From the NCBI GenBank assembly GCA_020850615.1, contig JADZEI010000038.1, positions 177,456 through 241,455 on the forward strand: DNA of 64,000 nucleotides. Reading direction: 5' to 3'. Shown here piece by piece: positions 16,521 to 25,526 of the stretch. A program made the position numbers and the translations under genes. Within the stretch, counting starts at the first letter, position 1. Every line of letters begins with the position of its first letter. This DNA comes from Dehalococcoidia bacterium (lineage in GTDB: Bacteria > Chloroflexota > Dehalococcoidia > Tepidiformales > Tepidiformaceae). The notes under the pieces are model-generated. The model saw only the letters and a program-made list of their open reading frames with translations, was not told where the DNA came from and searched no databases.

Positions 16521-18035
16521 ATGACGTTCCGGACAATCCTGCGACATGGCCGCAGGCCAATGCTGGTGCTCAGCGGAGCACTCCTGACCATGGCGCTTTT
16601 CGGGACCGCCATGGCCCAGGAAGAACCAACAACCGAAGACACGCTTGCCGACCTCACGACCGCCATCGACACCGGCTGGTTGATGCTGGCCGGCATCCTC
16701 GTGTTCTTCATGCAGGCCGGCTTCGCGATGGTCGAATCCGGGTTTGTACGCTCGAAGAACACGTCGAACATCCTGATGAAGAACATGCTCGACGCGTGCG
16801 TTGGTGGCCTCGCGTTCTGGGCGTTCGGGTATGGCATCGCCTATGGCCTTTCTGGCGCTGAATCGAACGGATTCATGGGCGATGGCAACTGGTTCCTGGG
16901 CGACTTCGACAACTACGCGTTCTGGTTCTTCCAGTTCGCATTCGCCGCTACGGCCGCGACAATCGTGTCTGGCGCGATGGCAGAGCGCACCAAGTTTTCG
17001 GCGTACCTGGTCTATACGGCGTTCATCACCGCGATCATCTACCCGTTCGTCGTGCACTGGGTGTGGGATGCGAACGGTTGGATGACCGCGTTCACCGATG
17101 ACCCGTTCATGGCCGAGGGCTACGTCGACTTCGCCGGCTCTGGTGTGGTCCATATGGTAGGTGGCATGGCGGCCCTGATCGGCGCGAAGGCGGTCGGCCC
17201 TCGCCTCGGCAAGTTCGGCCCTGACGGCCGGGCCAACGCCATCCCGGGTCACAACATCACGAGCGGCATGCTCGGCCTGTTCATCCTCTGGTTCGGGTGG
17301 TACGGGTTCAACGCCGGCTCGACGCTGATGCTGACCGGTGGATTCGCCGCGCTGGCGGGCAAGGTCGCGGTGACCACGACGCTGGCCGCAGCAGCTGCTG
17401 CCGTCACCGCCGTCGTCCTGACGAAGGCCAAGACCGGCCGCTATGACCTCGGCCTCGTGGTGAACGGCGCCCTCGGCGGGCTCGTCGGCATCACCGCCGG
17501 CTGCGCCACCGTCGAGCCCTGGGCGGCCGTGGTCATCGGCATGATCGGCTCGGTCGTCGTCATCTATGCGGTCGACCTGCTCGACAACGTCCTCAAGATC
17601 GACGATCCGGTCGGTGCGGCGCCGGTCCACCTGTTCTCCGGCCTCTGGGGCGTCATCGCCGTCGGGCTGTTCTCGTCCGAAGCCGGCATGGCCACGGCCT
17701 ATGGCGGCGAGTCGGGCGCCTATGGCCTCCTCGTTGGCGGTGGTGCCGAGCAGCTCATGGCGCAGGTCATCGGTGCTGGTTCGATCCTCGCCTGGACGGG
17801 TGCCCTCTCGGTCGTCGTCTTCTACGGCATCAAGCTGACGATGGGGCTCCGCGTCTCGCAGGAGGAGGAGGAGAAGGGCCTGGACCTGTTCGAGCACGGC
17901 ATCGACGCCTACCCGGACTTCGGTCCCTCGGGCACCGGTATCTTCAGCTCGACGGCAGCTGCTTTCGCGGCCGCCGGGGCCCCTGCCCCGAGCATCACCG
18001 GCGCGGTCGACCCGGCCCCGCAGGCACGAGGGTAA
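16521..18035 (+). CDS. amt: Ammonium transporter
   Basis: A 504-residue Amt/MEP/Rh-family channel. A cleavable signal-like N terminus (MLVLSGALLTMALFGTAMA, ending near residue 33) precedes the 11-helix body, as in many bacterial Amt proteins. The conserved pore His pair is visible in VDFAGSGVVHMVGG and APVHLFSGLWG. The C terminus (LRVSQEEEEKGLDLFEHG) carries the cytoplasmic segment that contacts PII. A PII gene follows after six bases, the standard amtB-glnK arrangement for nitrogen-regulated ammonium uptake. With gltB at the right edge it marks ammonium assimilation as active in this organism. Confidence 0.96.
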   Translation: MTFRTILRHGRRPMLVLSGALLTMALFGTAMAQEEPTTEDTLADLTTAIDTGWLMLAGILVFFMQAGFAMVESGFVRSKNTSNILMKNMLDACVGGLAFWAFGYGIAYGLSGAESNGFMGDGNWFLGDFDNYAFWFFQFAFAATAATIVSGAMAERTKFSAYLVYTAFITAIIYPFVVHWVWDANGWMTAFTDDPFMAEGYVDFAGSGVVHMVGGMAALIGAKAVGPRLGKFGPDGRANAIPGHNITSGMLGLFILWFGWYGFNAGSTLMLTGGFAALAGKVAVTTTLAAAAAAVTAVVLTKAKTGRYDLGLVVNGALGGLVGITAGCATVEPWAAVVIGMIGSVVVIYAVDLLDNVLKIDDPVGAAPVHLFSGLWGVIAVGLFSSEAGMATAYGGESGAYGLLVGGGAEQLMAQVIGAGSILAWTGALSVVVFYGIKLTMGLRVSQEEEEKGLDLFEHGIDAYPDFGPSGTGIFSSTAAAFAAAGAPAPSITGAVDPAPQARG

Positions 18036-18041
18036 GCGACA

Positions 18042-18380
18042 GTGAAGCGAATCGACGCAATCATCCGGCCGCAGCGGCTCCCCGTGGTACGAGAGGCGCT
18101 CGAAGAGCTCGGCTACGGTGGCATCACCGTCTCCGAGGTGAAGGGCCACGGCAAGCAGCGCGGTGTCACCGAACAGTGGCGCGGCCGCGAATACCGCGTG
18201 GAGTACCTCTCGAAGGTCTGGATCCTCCTCGTGGTGAACGACGGGGACCTGGACAAGGTGCTGGCCGCCATCATCGATAACGCCAGGACCGGCGACATCG
18301 GCGACGGCAAGATCTTCGTCTCCGATGTGCTGGACGTGATCCGCGTCCGCACCAGCGAGCACGGGTCGGCTGCCGTCTAA
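18042..18380 (+). CDS. glnK: Nitrogen regulatory protein PII
   Basis: A 112-residue PII protein. The N-terminal MKRIDAIIRPQRLPVVREAL, the T-loop with GHGKQRG and RGREYRVEYLSK (containing the conserved Tyr that is uridylylated in proteobacteria), and the C-terminal GDIGDGKIFV binding segment are all present. PII binds ATP/ADP and 2-oxoglutarate and blocks the Amt pore through its T-loop under nitrogen sufficiency. It is co-transcribed with amt and followed by a strong hairpin. Whether it should be named glnB or glnK rests only on the amt linkage. Confidence 0.95.
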   Translation: MKRIDAIIRPQRLPVVREALEELGYGGITVSEVKGHGKQRGVTEQWRGREYRVEYLSKVWILLVVNDGDLDKVLAAIIDNARTGDIGDGKIFVSDVLDVIRVRTSEHGSAAV

Positions 18381-18403
18381 CCGGCCCCTGCATCTCAGAG
18401 CAT

Positions 18404-18434
18404 CGCCCCGGTCCTGCCGAGCAGGACCGGGGCG
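18404..18434 (+). terminator. Terminator hairpin after amt-glnK
   Basis: Perfect 14-bp stem CGCCCCGGTCCTGC with its complement around a CGA loop, 24 bases after the PII stop. Confidence 0.8.
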
Positions 18435-18490
18435 GTTCGCGTCTGCACGATCGCGCGAGCGGTCGAATCGCCGCGCGGTAAGATGGTTCG

Positions 18491-19306
18491 ATGGAGATCG
18501 CCACGCGGCGGCTTGGGCGCACCGGCCTGCTCGTCCCGGAGCTCGGCATCGGGGCGATGGACACGCCCCATTCGGACGAGGGCCACGAGACTCTGCGGAC
18601 GGCGCTCGAGCTGGGCGTCACGTTCATCGACACGGCGCGCGATTACGCGGGGAGCGAGTTCCTCATCGGCGAGGTCCTGCGCGACCCGGAGCTGCCCCGG
18701 CCGGTCATCGCGAGCAAGACGTTCAGCCGCACGGCGAACGGCAGCCAGTGGGACGTGGACCGTTCGCTCAAGGTGCTCGGGGTGGGGGCCATCGACCTCT
18801 ACCAGCTGCACGATGTCTCGACCTGGGACGCCTGGACGCAGGTGATGGCGGACGACGGCGCCCTCGCGGGCCTGCAGGCCGCGCAGTACCGCGGCCTCGT
18901 CCGCCACATCGGTGTGTCGTGCCACGACCTCGATGTCGCGCGCGAAGCGATCCGGTCGGATGCGTTCGACACCGTGATGGTGGAGTACTCGGCGTTCTAC
19001 CCGGAGTCCGCACCGGTGATCGAGCTCGCGCAGTCGTGGGACGTTGGCGTGATCGTGATGCGGCCGCTGGGTGGTTCGGGGCGCACGAGCGTGATGCGCG
19101 GGCGCCTCGCGGCCGGCACCGCAGGCATCCTCACACCGGCGAACCTGCTGCGCTACGTGCTTTCGAATCCGGGCGTCAGCGTCGCCATCCCGGGCGCGAG
19201 CCACCCCGACCGCGTAGTGGCCAACGTGGAGGTGGCGCGCACCTTCGTGCCGATGGCCGAGCCGGAAAAGCGGGCCCTGGAGGCGGCCGCCGCCGGGCTG
19301 TACTGA
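18491..19306 (+). CDS. Aldo/keto reductase family protein
   Basis: A 271-residue TIM-barrel oxidoreductase. The N-terminal TRRLGRTGLLVPELGIG and catalytic tetrad candidates are readable: Asp and Tyr in IDTARDYAGSE, Lys in VIASKTFSR, and His in LYQLHDVS. The NADP-binding end is seen in AIPGASHPDRVVANVE. Members reduce aldehydes or ketones with NADPH. Neighbouring genes (PII, PPK2) do not point to a substrate. Confidence 0.9.
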   Translation: MEIATRRLGRTGLLVPELGIGAMDTPHSDEGHETLRTALELGVTFIDTARDYAGSEFLIGEVLRDPELPRPVIASKTFSRTANGSQWDVDRSLKVLGVGAIDLYQLHDVSTWDAWTQVMADDGALAGLQAAQYRGLVRHIGVSCHDLDVAREAIRSDAFDTVMVEYSAFYPESAPVIELAQSWDVGVIVMRPLGGSGRTSVMRGRLAAGTAGILTPANLLRYVLSNPGVSVAIPGASHPDRVVANVEVARTFVPMAEPEKRALEAAAAGLY

Positions 19307-19429
19307 CGAAATCGCGCTTCGCGGGCGCATGATCCGGGTCGAAGGGCCGTGGAAGGCGACTGCTTGCGCCGATATGCATACTGAGGAACCGGCGAACAGT
19401 CCGGCCACGCGACCGGCGAGGGGGAGTGC

Positions 19430-20473
19430 ATGGCAGATACAACGCATGAGGCGTCTAACGGCGCCCGGCCGGCGGCCAGCGCAGCGGTGGCGCGCCCGGA
19501 ATCGCTCAAGCAGGAGCTCCTCGAAGTCCTGCGCACGGTGCTGCCAGAGGACGCGGCGGTCGACGACGAGACGCTGAGCGCGGTCGCCAAAGCGATCCAC
19601 CACACGCGCTGGGTGCCGCTGCCGGAGCGGGTGGTGCTCAACGAGGAGCTGAGCGACCTGCACAGCTCGCGCGAGTTCATCCAGCTGCTTCGCAGCAAGC
19701 AGGTGAACGTGTCGCGGGTGAAGCGGGCGATGGAGTACGAGTACGAGCTCGAGTGCCTGCAGATCGAGCTCGTGAAGCTCCAGCGGTGGGTGCAGGCGAC
19801 CGGGCGGCGGCTGGCCATCCTCTTCGAAGGGCGGGACGCCGCGGGCAAGGGCGGGACCATTCGGCGCTTCATCGAGCACCTGAACCCGCGCGCCATGCGG
19901 GTCGTGGCCCTGCCGAAGCCGACCGAGGACGAGACGGGCCAGTGGTACTTCCAGCGCTACATGCGGCAGCTGCCCAACCGCGGCGAGATCGTGTTCTTCG
20001 ACCGCTCCTGGTACAACCGCGCGGTGGTCGAGCCGGTCAATGGCTTCTGCACGCCCGAACAGTACGAGCGGTTCATGCGCCAGGTGCCGGAGTTCGAACA
20101 CATGCTCGTCGAAGACGGCGTGGACATGGTGAAGTTCTGGTTCTCCATCTCGAAGGAGGTCCAGGCGGCGCGGTTCGAATCGCGGCGGAACAACCCGCTC
20201 AAGCACTGGAAGCTCAGCCCGATCGACGAGCGGAGCCAGGACCTCTGGAATTCGTACACGAAGTACAAGGAGAAGATGTTCAGCCGCACGCACACGAGCT
20301 TCAGCCCGTGGATCATCGTGAAGGCGAACGACAAGCGGTCGGCGCGGCTCGAGAGCATCCGCTACGCGCTGTCGCTGTTTGACTATGACGACAAGGAGGG
20401 GGCGCGCGTCTCTCTCATCCCCGACCCCGACATCGTCGGGCGGTTCCACCGGTCGGCCCTCCGCATCGACTGA
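19430..20473 (+). CDS. ppk2: Polyphosphate kinase 2 family protein
   Basis: A 347-residue PPK2, ATG 19430 after GAGGGGGAG. The kinase core starts near residue 120: Walker A FEGRDAAGKGGTIRRF (about 130-145), Walker B EIVFFDRSWYNRAVVEP (about 185-200), and the lid arginines with PLKHWKLSPID (about 255-265). These motifs and the size match single-domain PPK2 enzymes that make nucleoside di- or triphosphates from polyphosphate. The 110-residue N-terminal extension is Ala-rich and then helical. It is followed by a terminator shared with the convergent monooxygenase. Confidence 0.93.
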   Translation: MADTTHEASNGARPAASAAVARPESLKQELLEVLRTVLPEDAAVDDETLSAVAKAIHHTRWVPLPERVVLNEELSDLHSSREFIQLLRSKQVNVSRVKRAMEYEYELECLQIELVKLQRWVQATGRRLAILFEGRDAAGKGGTIRRFIEHLNPRAMRVVALPKPTEDETGQWYFQRYMRQLPNRGEIVFFDRSWYNRAVVEPVNGFCTPEQYERFMRQVPEFEHMLVEDGVDMVKFWFSISKEVQAARFESRRNNPLKHWKLSPIDERSQDLWNSYTKYKEKMFSRTHTSFSPWIIVKANDKRSARLESIRYALSLFDYDDKEGARVSLIPDPDIVGRFHRSALRID

Positions 20474-20496
20474 CGCACCGGCGAGCCCGGCGCGAA

Positions 20497-20527
20497 AACG
20501 GGGCGGCCCTCCTGGGGCCGCCCCGTT
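20497..20527. terminator. Bidirectional terminator hairpin
   Basis: Perfect 13-bp stem AACGGGGCGGCCC with its complement and a 5-base loop, preceded by AAA and followed by TT, so it can act in both directions between the convergent ppk2 and monooxygenase genes. Confidence 0.8.
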
Positions 20528-20551
20528 GCGTTTGTCCCGGGAATCCGGGGA

Positions 20552-22375
20552 CTAGCGCAGTTCGAGGCCCTTGAGGTTGCCCTCTTCGCGCCAGGTGTCG
20601 ACGACGTTCGAGAACGCCATGATGCCCGGGGCATAGGCACCGTTCTGGCGGATGAGCTCGCCGTTGGGCTGGCCTTCGTTGTTGTAGTAGCCGGGCGTGC
20701 AGTTCTCGAGGAAACTGATGTTCGCCATCGAAGCCCGGACGACGGTGTCGACCCAGGCGTCCTCGGCCTCCTGCTCCACGTCGACCGTGGCGCAGCCGCG
20801 CTCGCGGGCGGCCTCGATGATGTAGGCGATGTGGCGGCTCTGCACGTCGAGCACGTGAGTGATGTTGGCGCTGCCGCCGACCTGGGCGAGGCCGACGATG
20901 AAGCAGTTCGGGAAGCCGCGCGTCTGCATGCCGTAGAGCGTCGCGACGCCGTCCTTCCACTTGTCGCTGAGGGCGAGGCCGCCTTCGCCGTAGACCTGGT
21001 ACCCGGCGCGGCGCTCCAGGGCGGTGCCGACTTCGAACCCGCTGGCGTAGATGATGCAGTCGACTTCGTATTCGACGCCGTTGGCGACGACGCCCTTCTC
21101 GGTGATGCGCTCGACGCCCTTGCCATCGGTATCGACGAGGGTGACCGAGGGGCGGTTATACGTCTGCAGGTACTCGTCGTGGAAGCAGGGCCGTTTGCAG
21201 AACTGGCGGTACCAGGGCTTGAGCGCGGCCGCCGTCTTCGGGTCCTTGACGATTTCGTCGACGCGGTCGCGGATCTGGTTCATCTTTTCGAAGTCGGCCA
21301 TTTCCATGGCGCGGCCCATCTCTTCCGCGTCCGGGGCGCCGCCGCCGCCGAAACCGTCCGTGGCGTTGCCGCTGACACGGCCGCGGAGGAGTTTGGTGAT
21401 GATCTCCGTCCAGCCGTCGGCGACGAGGTCCTCTTCCGCGGGCCCGCCGACGAGCACGGTCGAGAAGTTCTCCATGCGGTGGCGCTGCCAGCCGGGCTTG
21501 AGCGCGGCCTTCCACTCCGCGTCCGTCGGGCGGTTGGCGCGGACGTCGACGGACGATGGGGTGCGCTGGAAGACGTAGAGCTGCTTCGCGCTCGCCCCGA
21601 CATGCGGCACGCACTGGATCGCGGTCGCACCGGTGCCGATGATGGCGACCCGCTTGTCCGCGAGGCCCGTGAGCTTGCCGTAGTCGTCGCCGCCGGTGTA
21701 GTCATAATCCCAGCGGCTGGTGTGGAACGAGTGGCCCTTGAACGACTCGATGCCGTCGAGGCCGGGCAGCTTGGGCCGGTTCAGCGGGCCATTGGCCATG
21801 CAGACGTACTGCGCGGTGAAGTTGTCGCCGCGGTCGGTCTGAACGTTCCAGGCGCGCTTCCCTTCGTCCCAGCGGAGCCCGGTGATCTGCGTCTGGAAGA
21901 GGGCGTCGCGGTAGAGGTCAAAGTGCTTGCCGATGCGCTGGCAATGGCCGCGGATTTCCGGGGCCTTGGCGTACTTCTCGGTCGGGACGTAGCCCGTCTC
22001 TTCGAGAAGCGGCATGTAGATGTAGGCCTCGGTGTCGCAGGCCGCGCCGGGGTAGCGGTTCCAGTACCAGGTCCCGCCGAAGTCGCCGCCCTTCTCGATG
22101 AAGCGCAGGCTTTCGACACCGGCCTTGCGAAGCTTGGCGCCGATGAGCAGCCCGCCATGGCCGCCGCCGATCACCAGGACTTCGACGTGGTCCCTCTTGG
22201 GTTCGCGCTCGACGCGCTCGACGTAGGGGTCCTCGATGTAGTGGCCGAACTGGCCCGTGACTTCGATGTACTGTTGGTTGCCGTCGCCGCGCAGGCGCTT
22301 GTCGCGCTCCATGCGGTACTTTTCGCGCAACGCCTCGGGGTCGAATGCGCGACTGGGGGTTTCCGTGCTGGTCAC
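20552..22375 (-). CDS. Flavin-containing monooxygenase, Baeyer-Villiger type
   Basis: A 607-residue FAD/NADPH enzyme, GTG 22375 with AAGGAG upstream. The first Rossmann motif is [15 protein letters not shown] (residues about 68-82), with the flavin-associated [16 protein letters not shown]. The BVMO fingerprint reads [13 protein letters not shown] (about 214-226) and the NADPH Rossmann motif is [11 protein letters not shown] (about 246-256). BVMOs insert oxygen beside a ketone to give an ester or lactone. The neighbourhood of acyl-CoA and CoA-transferase genes fits ketone or terpenoid/steroid-like breakdown. A sequence resembling the operator family described at 27-36 kb (CGATCGTTCG, 22474-22483) lies upstream. 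Confidence 0.93.
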   Translation of the reverse strand: MTSTETPSRAFDPEALREKYRMERDKRLRGDGNQQYIEVTGQFGHYIEDPYVERVEREPKRDHVEVLVIGGGHGGLLIGAKLRKAGVESLRFIEKGGDFGGTWYWNRYPGAACDTEAYIYMPLLEETGYVPTEKYAKAPEIRGHCQRIGKHFDLYRDALFQTQITGLRWDEGKRAWNVQTDRGDNFTAQYVCMANGPLNRPKLPGLDGIESFKGHSFHTSRWDYDYTGGDDYGKLTGLADKRVAIIGTGATAIQCVPHVGASAKQLYVFQRTPSSVDVRANRPTDAEWKAALKPGWQRHRMENFSTVLVGGPAEEDLVADGWTEIITKLLRGRVSGNATDGFGGGGAPDAEEMGRAMEMADFEKMNQIRDRVDEIVKDPKTAAALKPWYRQFCKRPCFHDEYLQTYNRPSVTLVDTDGKGVERITEKGVVANGVEYEVDCIIYASGFEVGTALERRAGYQVYGEGGLALSDKWKDGVATLYGMQTRGFPNCFIVGLAQVGGSANITHVLDVQSRHIAYIIEAARERGCATVDVEQEAEDAWVDTVVRASMANISFLENCTPGYYNNEGQPNGELIRQNGAYAPGIMAFSNVVDTWREEGNLKGLELR

Positions 22376-22703
22376 CAGGAGCTCCTTGTGCTGGGGTCCG
22401 CAGCCCGGCGGACCAATGGTTAGCGTCGGACGAAAGACCCCGCCCGGCGCGAGAATGCCCGGATACTAGAGAGCGATCGTTCGATTCGCAAGGCGTAGGG
22501 CTGCGATAAACGGCGGCGATGCGGCGTTTTGGACTCGTGTGAACTGACGCATTCCCATCTCGGATTCCTGCTATTGCCACGCTGTGCCCGGCGGGACTAT
22601 GGTTCGCGCCAGGAGACCTCCTGATAGCCGGCGCCCACGCAAAGCGGCCCCCGGGCCGCCCAACCGTCGCGAGCGGAACCCCCAACGGCGAAAGGAGACC
22701 GTG
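22376..22703. other. Divergent intergenic region between monooxygenase and cysteine peptidase
   Basis: About 330 bases without a gene. It holds the CGAACGATCG palindrome (22474-22483, complement), a TAGTAT hexamer just downstream of it that could be the monooxygenase -10 box, and an imperfect CTGCT half-palindrome at 22568. AAAGGAG at 22691-22697 is the peptidase ribosome binding site. Nothing else is evident. Confidence 0.5.
22474..22483 (-). promoter_or_regulatory. Weak match to the AACGAACGCTCG operator family
   Basis: On the minus strand it reads CGAACGATCG, one base different from the core CGAACGCTCG found upstream of the CoA-transferase and SDR genes. It lies about 100 bases upstream of the monooxygenase start, directly upstream of a TAGTAT hexamer. 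The match is short, so this is tentative. Confidence 0.35.
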
Positions 22704-23618
22704 ATGCACGGCCACGACCACCACGGCATGGGCTGGTTGCCCGATCCACCGGATTTCCGCGACTACACCTTCGAACACGACGAGGTGGCCCCGCGGCTGG
22801 AAGCACTGGGCGAGGACAAGTCCGTCCAGGCGCTGCTCAAGACCGTCGGGGCGACGGCCGCGCCACCGAAGGCGATCACGACGATGGACCTCCGGCAGTA
22901 CTTCTCGCCGATCGAGGACCAGGGCTCGCTCGGTTCGTGCACGGCGCAGGCCGGCGTCGGACTGCTGGAGTACTTCATCCGGAGGGCGCACGGGCGCGAC
23001 TTCGATGGCTCGCGGCTTTTCCTCTACAAGACCACCCGCAACTTCCTCCAGCTCACCGGCGACACCGGCGCCTGGCTGCGCAGCACCATGGGCGCGATGA
23101 CGCTCTTCGGCGTGCCGCCGGAGTCGTACTGGCCCTACGACATCTCGAAGTTCGAGGACGAGCCGCCCGCCTTCCTCTATTCGTTCGCACAGAACTTCCA
23201 GGCGATCACGTACTACCGCCTGGATCCGGTAGGGATGGACCGCCCGGAGCTCCTGAAGCAGATCAAGGCCAAGCTCGCGGCGGGGCTGCCGAGCATGTTC
23301 GGGTTCACGGTGTACAGCTCGTACACCCAGGCGAACACCAACGGCGGGGCGATCCCCTTCCCGCGGGCCGGCGACAGCGTCGTCGGCGGCCACGCGGTCG
23401 TCGCTGCGGGGTGCGACGACCAGAAGGTCATCAAGAACACCTCGCCGGGCGGGGGCCAGACAAAGGGCGCATTCCTGATCCGCAACTCCTGGGGGACCGG
23501 GTGGGGCGACCAGGGCTACGGCTGGCTGCCGTACGAATACGTCCTCCGCGGGCTCGCGGTCGACTGGTGGTCGCTGATCAAGAACGAATGGGTGCTCACG
23601 GGCCAGTTCGGCCAGTAG
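22704..23618 (+). CDS. Papain-like (C1) cysteine peptidase
   Basis: A 304-residue protein starting at ATG 22704 with AAAGGAG. It has the complete C1 fingerprint: Gln of the oxyanion hole and nucleophile Cys in PIEDQGSLGSCTAQA (residues about 70-84), His in VGGHAVVAAG (about 230-239) and Asn in FLIRNSWGTGWGDQGYGWLPYEYV (split here: IRNSWGTGWG, about 260-269). No signal peptide is visible, and the N terminus (MHGHDHHGMGW) is His-rich. Only about 60 residues precede the catalytic domain, shorter than a usual papain propeptide. Bacterial C1 peptidases of this type are often intracellular or co-secreted. Neighbours give no substrate hint. Confidence 0.92.
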   Translation: MHGHDHHGMGWLPDPPDFRDYTFEHDEVAPRLEALGEDKSVQALLKTVGATAAPPKAITTMDLRQYFSPIEDQGSLGSCTAQAGVGLLEYFIRRAHGRDFDGSRLFLYKTTRNFLQLTGDTGAWLRSTMGAMTLFGVPPESYWPYDISKFEDEPPAFLYSFAQNFQAITYYRLDPVGMDRPELLKQIKAKLAAGLPSMFGFTVYSSYTQANTNGGAIPFPRAGDSVVGGHAVVAAGCDDQKVIKNTSPGGGQTKGAFLIRNSWGTGWGDQGYGWLPYEYVLRGLAVDWWSLIKNEWVLTGQFGQ

Positions 23619-23673
23619 CGTCCCGATGCACCGCCTTTGGGCCCGGCGGGACGGCTGCCGGGCCGCCGGGTGC

Positions 23674-24537
23674 TCAGGCGAGCGCGCGGAACTCCAGCGG
23701 CATGCCGAAGACGGTGGGCACAGCCGCCCAGAAGGCGGGCGCCATGCCCGCCGTAGTTTCGCGGGTCACGGTCCCGCCGTTCGCAGCGACAGCAGAGCGG
23801 ACGCGGTCGAGGTCGCGTGCGCCCCAGGCGAGGTGGTAGAGGCCCGGGCCGCGGGCGTCCAGCCATGCCGCGAGCGGCCCATCGCTGGTGGCGGCCTGCC
23901 GGAGCTGGAGGAAGGTGCCGCCGGGCGGCATCGCTTCCCGGACGCGCGCGCCGTCATCCTCGAACTCGCCGGTGAACGTGAAGCCGAACGCCTCGAATGT
24001 CCGCGTCGCCGCTTCGATGTCGCGGACGGCCACGGAAGCGCCGAGGATGCGGTCCACGACGCGGCGGTTGGTCTCGACGAAGTGCTTCCAGGTCGTGCCG
24101 GCCCAGTCGGTGTGGTCCGGGCGGTCTTCGCGGACGTAGAGAGCGAGGAGCACGCCGCCGGCATCCTGCGGGTGAATGTGCCAGGTCCCGGCGTGGCCGT
24201 TCGCATCCACGTGACCGGCGACGACACGCGCGCCGGTCGCCCGGACCTCGCGGTCGATGTCCGCGACCAGCTGGTCGTCCCGGAGGTCGACGTTGATCAT
24301 GAACCAGCCGGGGCCGGTGCGCTGGAGCAGCCGCGCGCCCGCGGAGCCCGCCTCGAACGGCGCGACCAGTTCGAGGAACGTCTCGTCGCCGAAGGGGATG
24401 ATGGCGAGGTCCACGCCCGTCGGGCCGAGCCGGTTGCGGCGCGAAGGGAAGGCGCCGAGCAAGGCGTGAACGCCATCGAGCGCTTCGTCCATGTCCCGGA
24501 CGAGCGGTGAGAACTGGACGATCCGGTCGACCTGCAT
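23674..24537 (-). CDS. VOC (glyoxalase/dioxygenase fold) family protein, tandem domains
   Basis: A 287-residue protein with two vicinal-oxygen-chelate modules, roughly residues 1-135 and 145-285. Module one opens with IVQFSPLVRDMDEALDGVHALLG and contains ETFLELVAP; module two has LGASVAVRDIEAATRTFEAFGF and the metal-type His segment GLYHLAWGARDLD. VOC metalloenzymes include dioxygenases, epimerases and isomerases. A frameshifted paralogue lies directly upstream in the same direction, only 17 bases away. The specific reaction cannot be told. Confidence 0.82.
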   Translation of the reverse strand: MQVDRIVQFSPLVRDMDEALDGVHALLGAFPSRRNRLGPTGVDLAIIPFGDETFLELVAPFEAGSAGARLLQRTGPGWFMINVDLRDDQLVADIDREVRATGARVVAGHVDANGHAGTWHIHPQDAGGVLLALYVREDRPDHTDWAGTTWKHFVETNRRVVDRILGASVAVRDIEAATRTFEAFGFTFTGEFEDDGARVREAMPPGGTFLQLRQAATSDGPLAAWLDARGPGLYHLAWGARDLDRVRSAVAANGGTVTRETTAGMAPAFWAAVPTVFGMPLEFRALA

Positions 24538-24554
24538 CGTTCCCCTCCGGCCGG

Positions 24555-25389
24555 CTATGCGCGCGGCCCGTGTTCGAGCGCGATCCGCACGCCCAGGACG
24601 GGGTCGATATCGGACAGCCAGCGACCGATAGCCGGTTCGAACCGGCCGTTGAGCCCGCAGGCCTCGAAGTGCGCGATGGCGTGGTCAATGTTGGCGGCGG
24701 CGAAGCAGAGCGCGTAGTCGCGGCGGCGGGACACGTCCTCGCCGGGCCAGGCGGCGGCGGGCCAGAGCTCGAGGATCGTGCCGGTTGGGCCGGCCCAGGC
24801 GCGGGCGTCGCTACCCTCGGCGATGTCGGTCATCGGGAAGCCGAGCCGGGTGAACGCGTCAGCTTCACCGGCCGGGTCGCCCGTGCGGGCGATGACGCCA
24901 CGGAGCTGCCCGACGATGCGGCTGTTCCCGGCGACGTAGTCTGCGGCGCGGTGGCCGGCCCAGTCGGTTGTCGGTCCTGTCCTTCTTAACCGCGTGAAGC
25001 ACGAGGATGCTCCCCGCGTCGCGCGGGTGCAGGTGCCAGCCGGCGGTGATGTTCGCGGTCTGGCGGCCGGGCGCGACGACGCGGATGTTTGCGGCGGCGA
25101 GGTCACGTTCGATCTCTGCCGGCTCGTCGTTCGCGAGGTCGGTGCAGAGCATGTAGAGCCCGGGGCCCCAGTCGTCGAGGAAGCGCGTTCGCGTGTGCGC
25201 GGGGTTCAGCCCGTCGAGCACTTCGAGGTAGGTGTAACCCGGGAAGGCGTAGACGGCGTTGACGAACTCGGGGCGGGTGTTCCGCTCGGATGGGACCGCG
25301 CGGAAGAGCTCGTACACGCGGTCGACGCCCTGGTCGATGTCGCGGACGACGACCGCGGGCTGGACGAGGTTGTACACGGAAAGGGCCAT
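24555..25389 (-). pseudogene. VOC family protein, interrupted by a single-base frameshift
   Basis: The N-terminal frame starts at ATG 25389 (MALSVYNLVQPAVVVRDID) and reads to about LHAVKKDRTDN. The rest, from DWAGHRAADYVAGNSR to EHGPRA, lies one frame over. One extra base in CC at 24966-24967 (complement) explains the shift; the repaired protein would have 277 residues. Its sequence parallels the downstream VOC protein, where HTDWAGTTWKHFVE occupies the same place, which supports the repaired junction. A TATAGT hexamer (25434-25439, complement) lies upstream. Confidence 0.82.
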
Positions 25390-25480
25390 CAGCACCTCTG
25401 GGCCAACTGACACGGCGGAGCACCGCCCGGCCGACTATACGAAGGCCGGGATCGAGCGGCAAAGCCGGGCGCGAAGGGGA

Positions 25481-25517
25481 TGCACGGCGGGGGCGGAGGG
25501 GATCGCCCCGCCGTGCA
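25481..25517 (-). terminator. Terminator hairpin after the orphan binding-protein gene
   Basis: Perfect 12-bp stem TGCACGGCGGGG with CCCCGCCGTGCA around a 13-base loop, ten bases beyond the stop of the binding-protein gene at 25527. Confidence 0.75.
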
Positions 25518-25526
25518 CCGTCAGGA

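Noticed and set aside
22568..22579. CTGCT-AT-TGCCA as a fourth copy of the hydrolase-regulon operator
   Set aside because: Only one arm matches and the flanks differ from the consensus.
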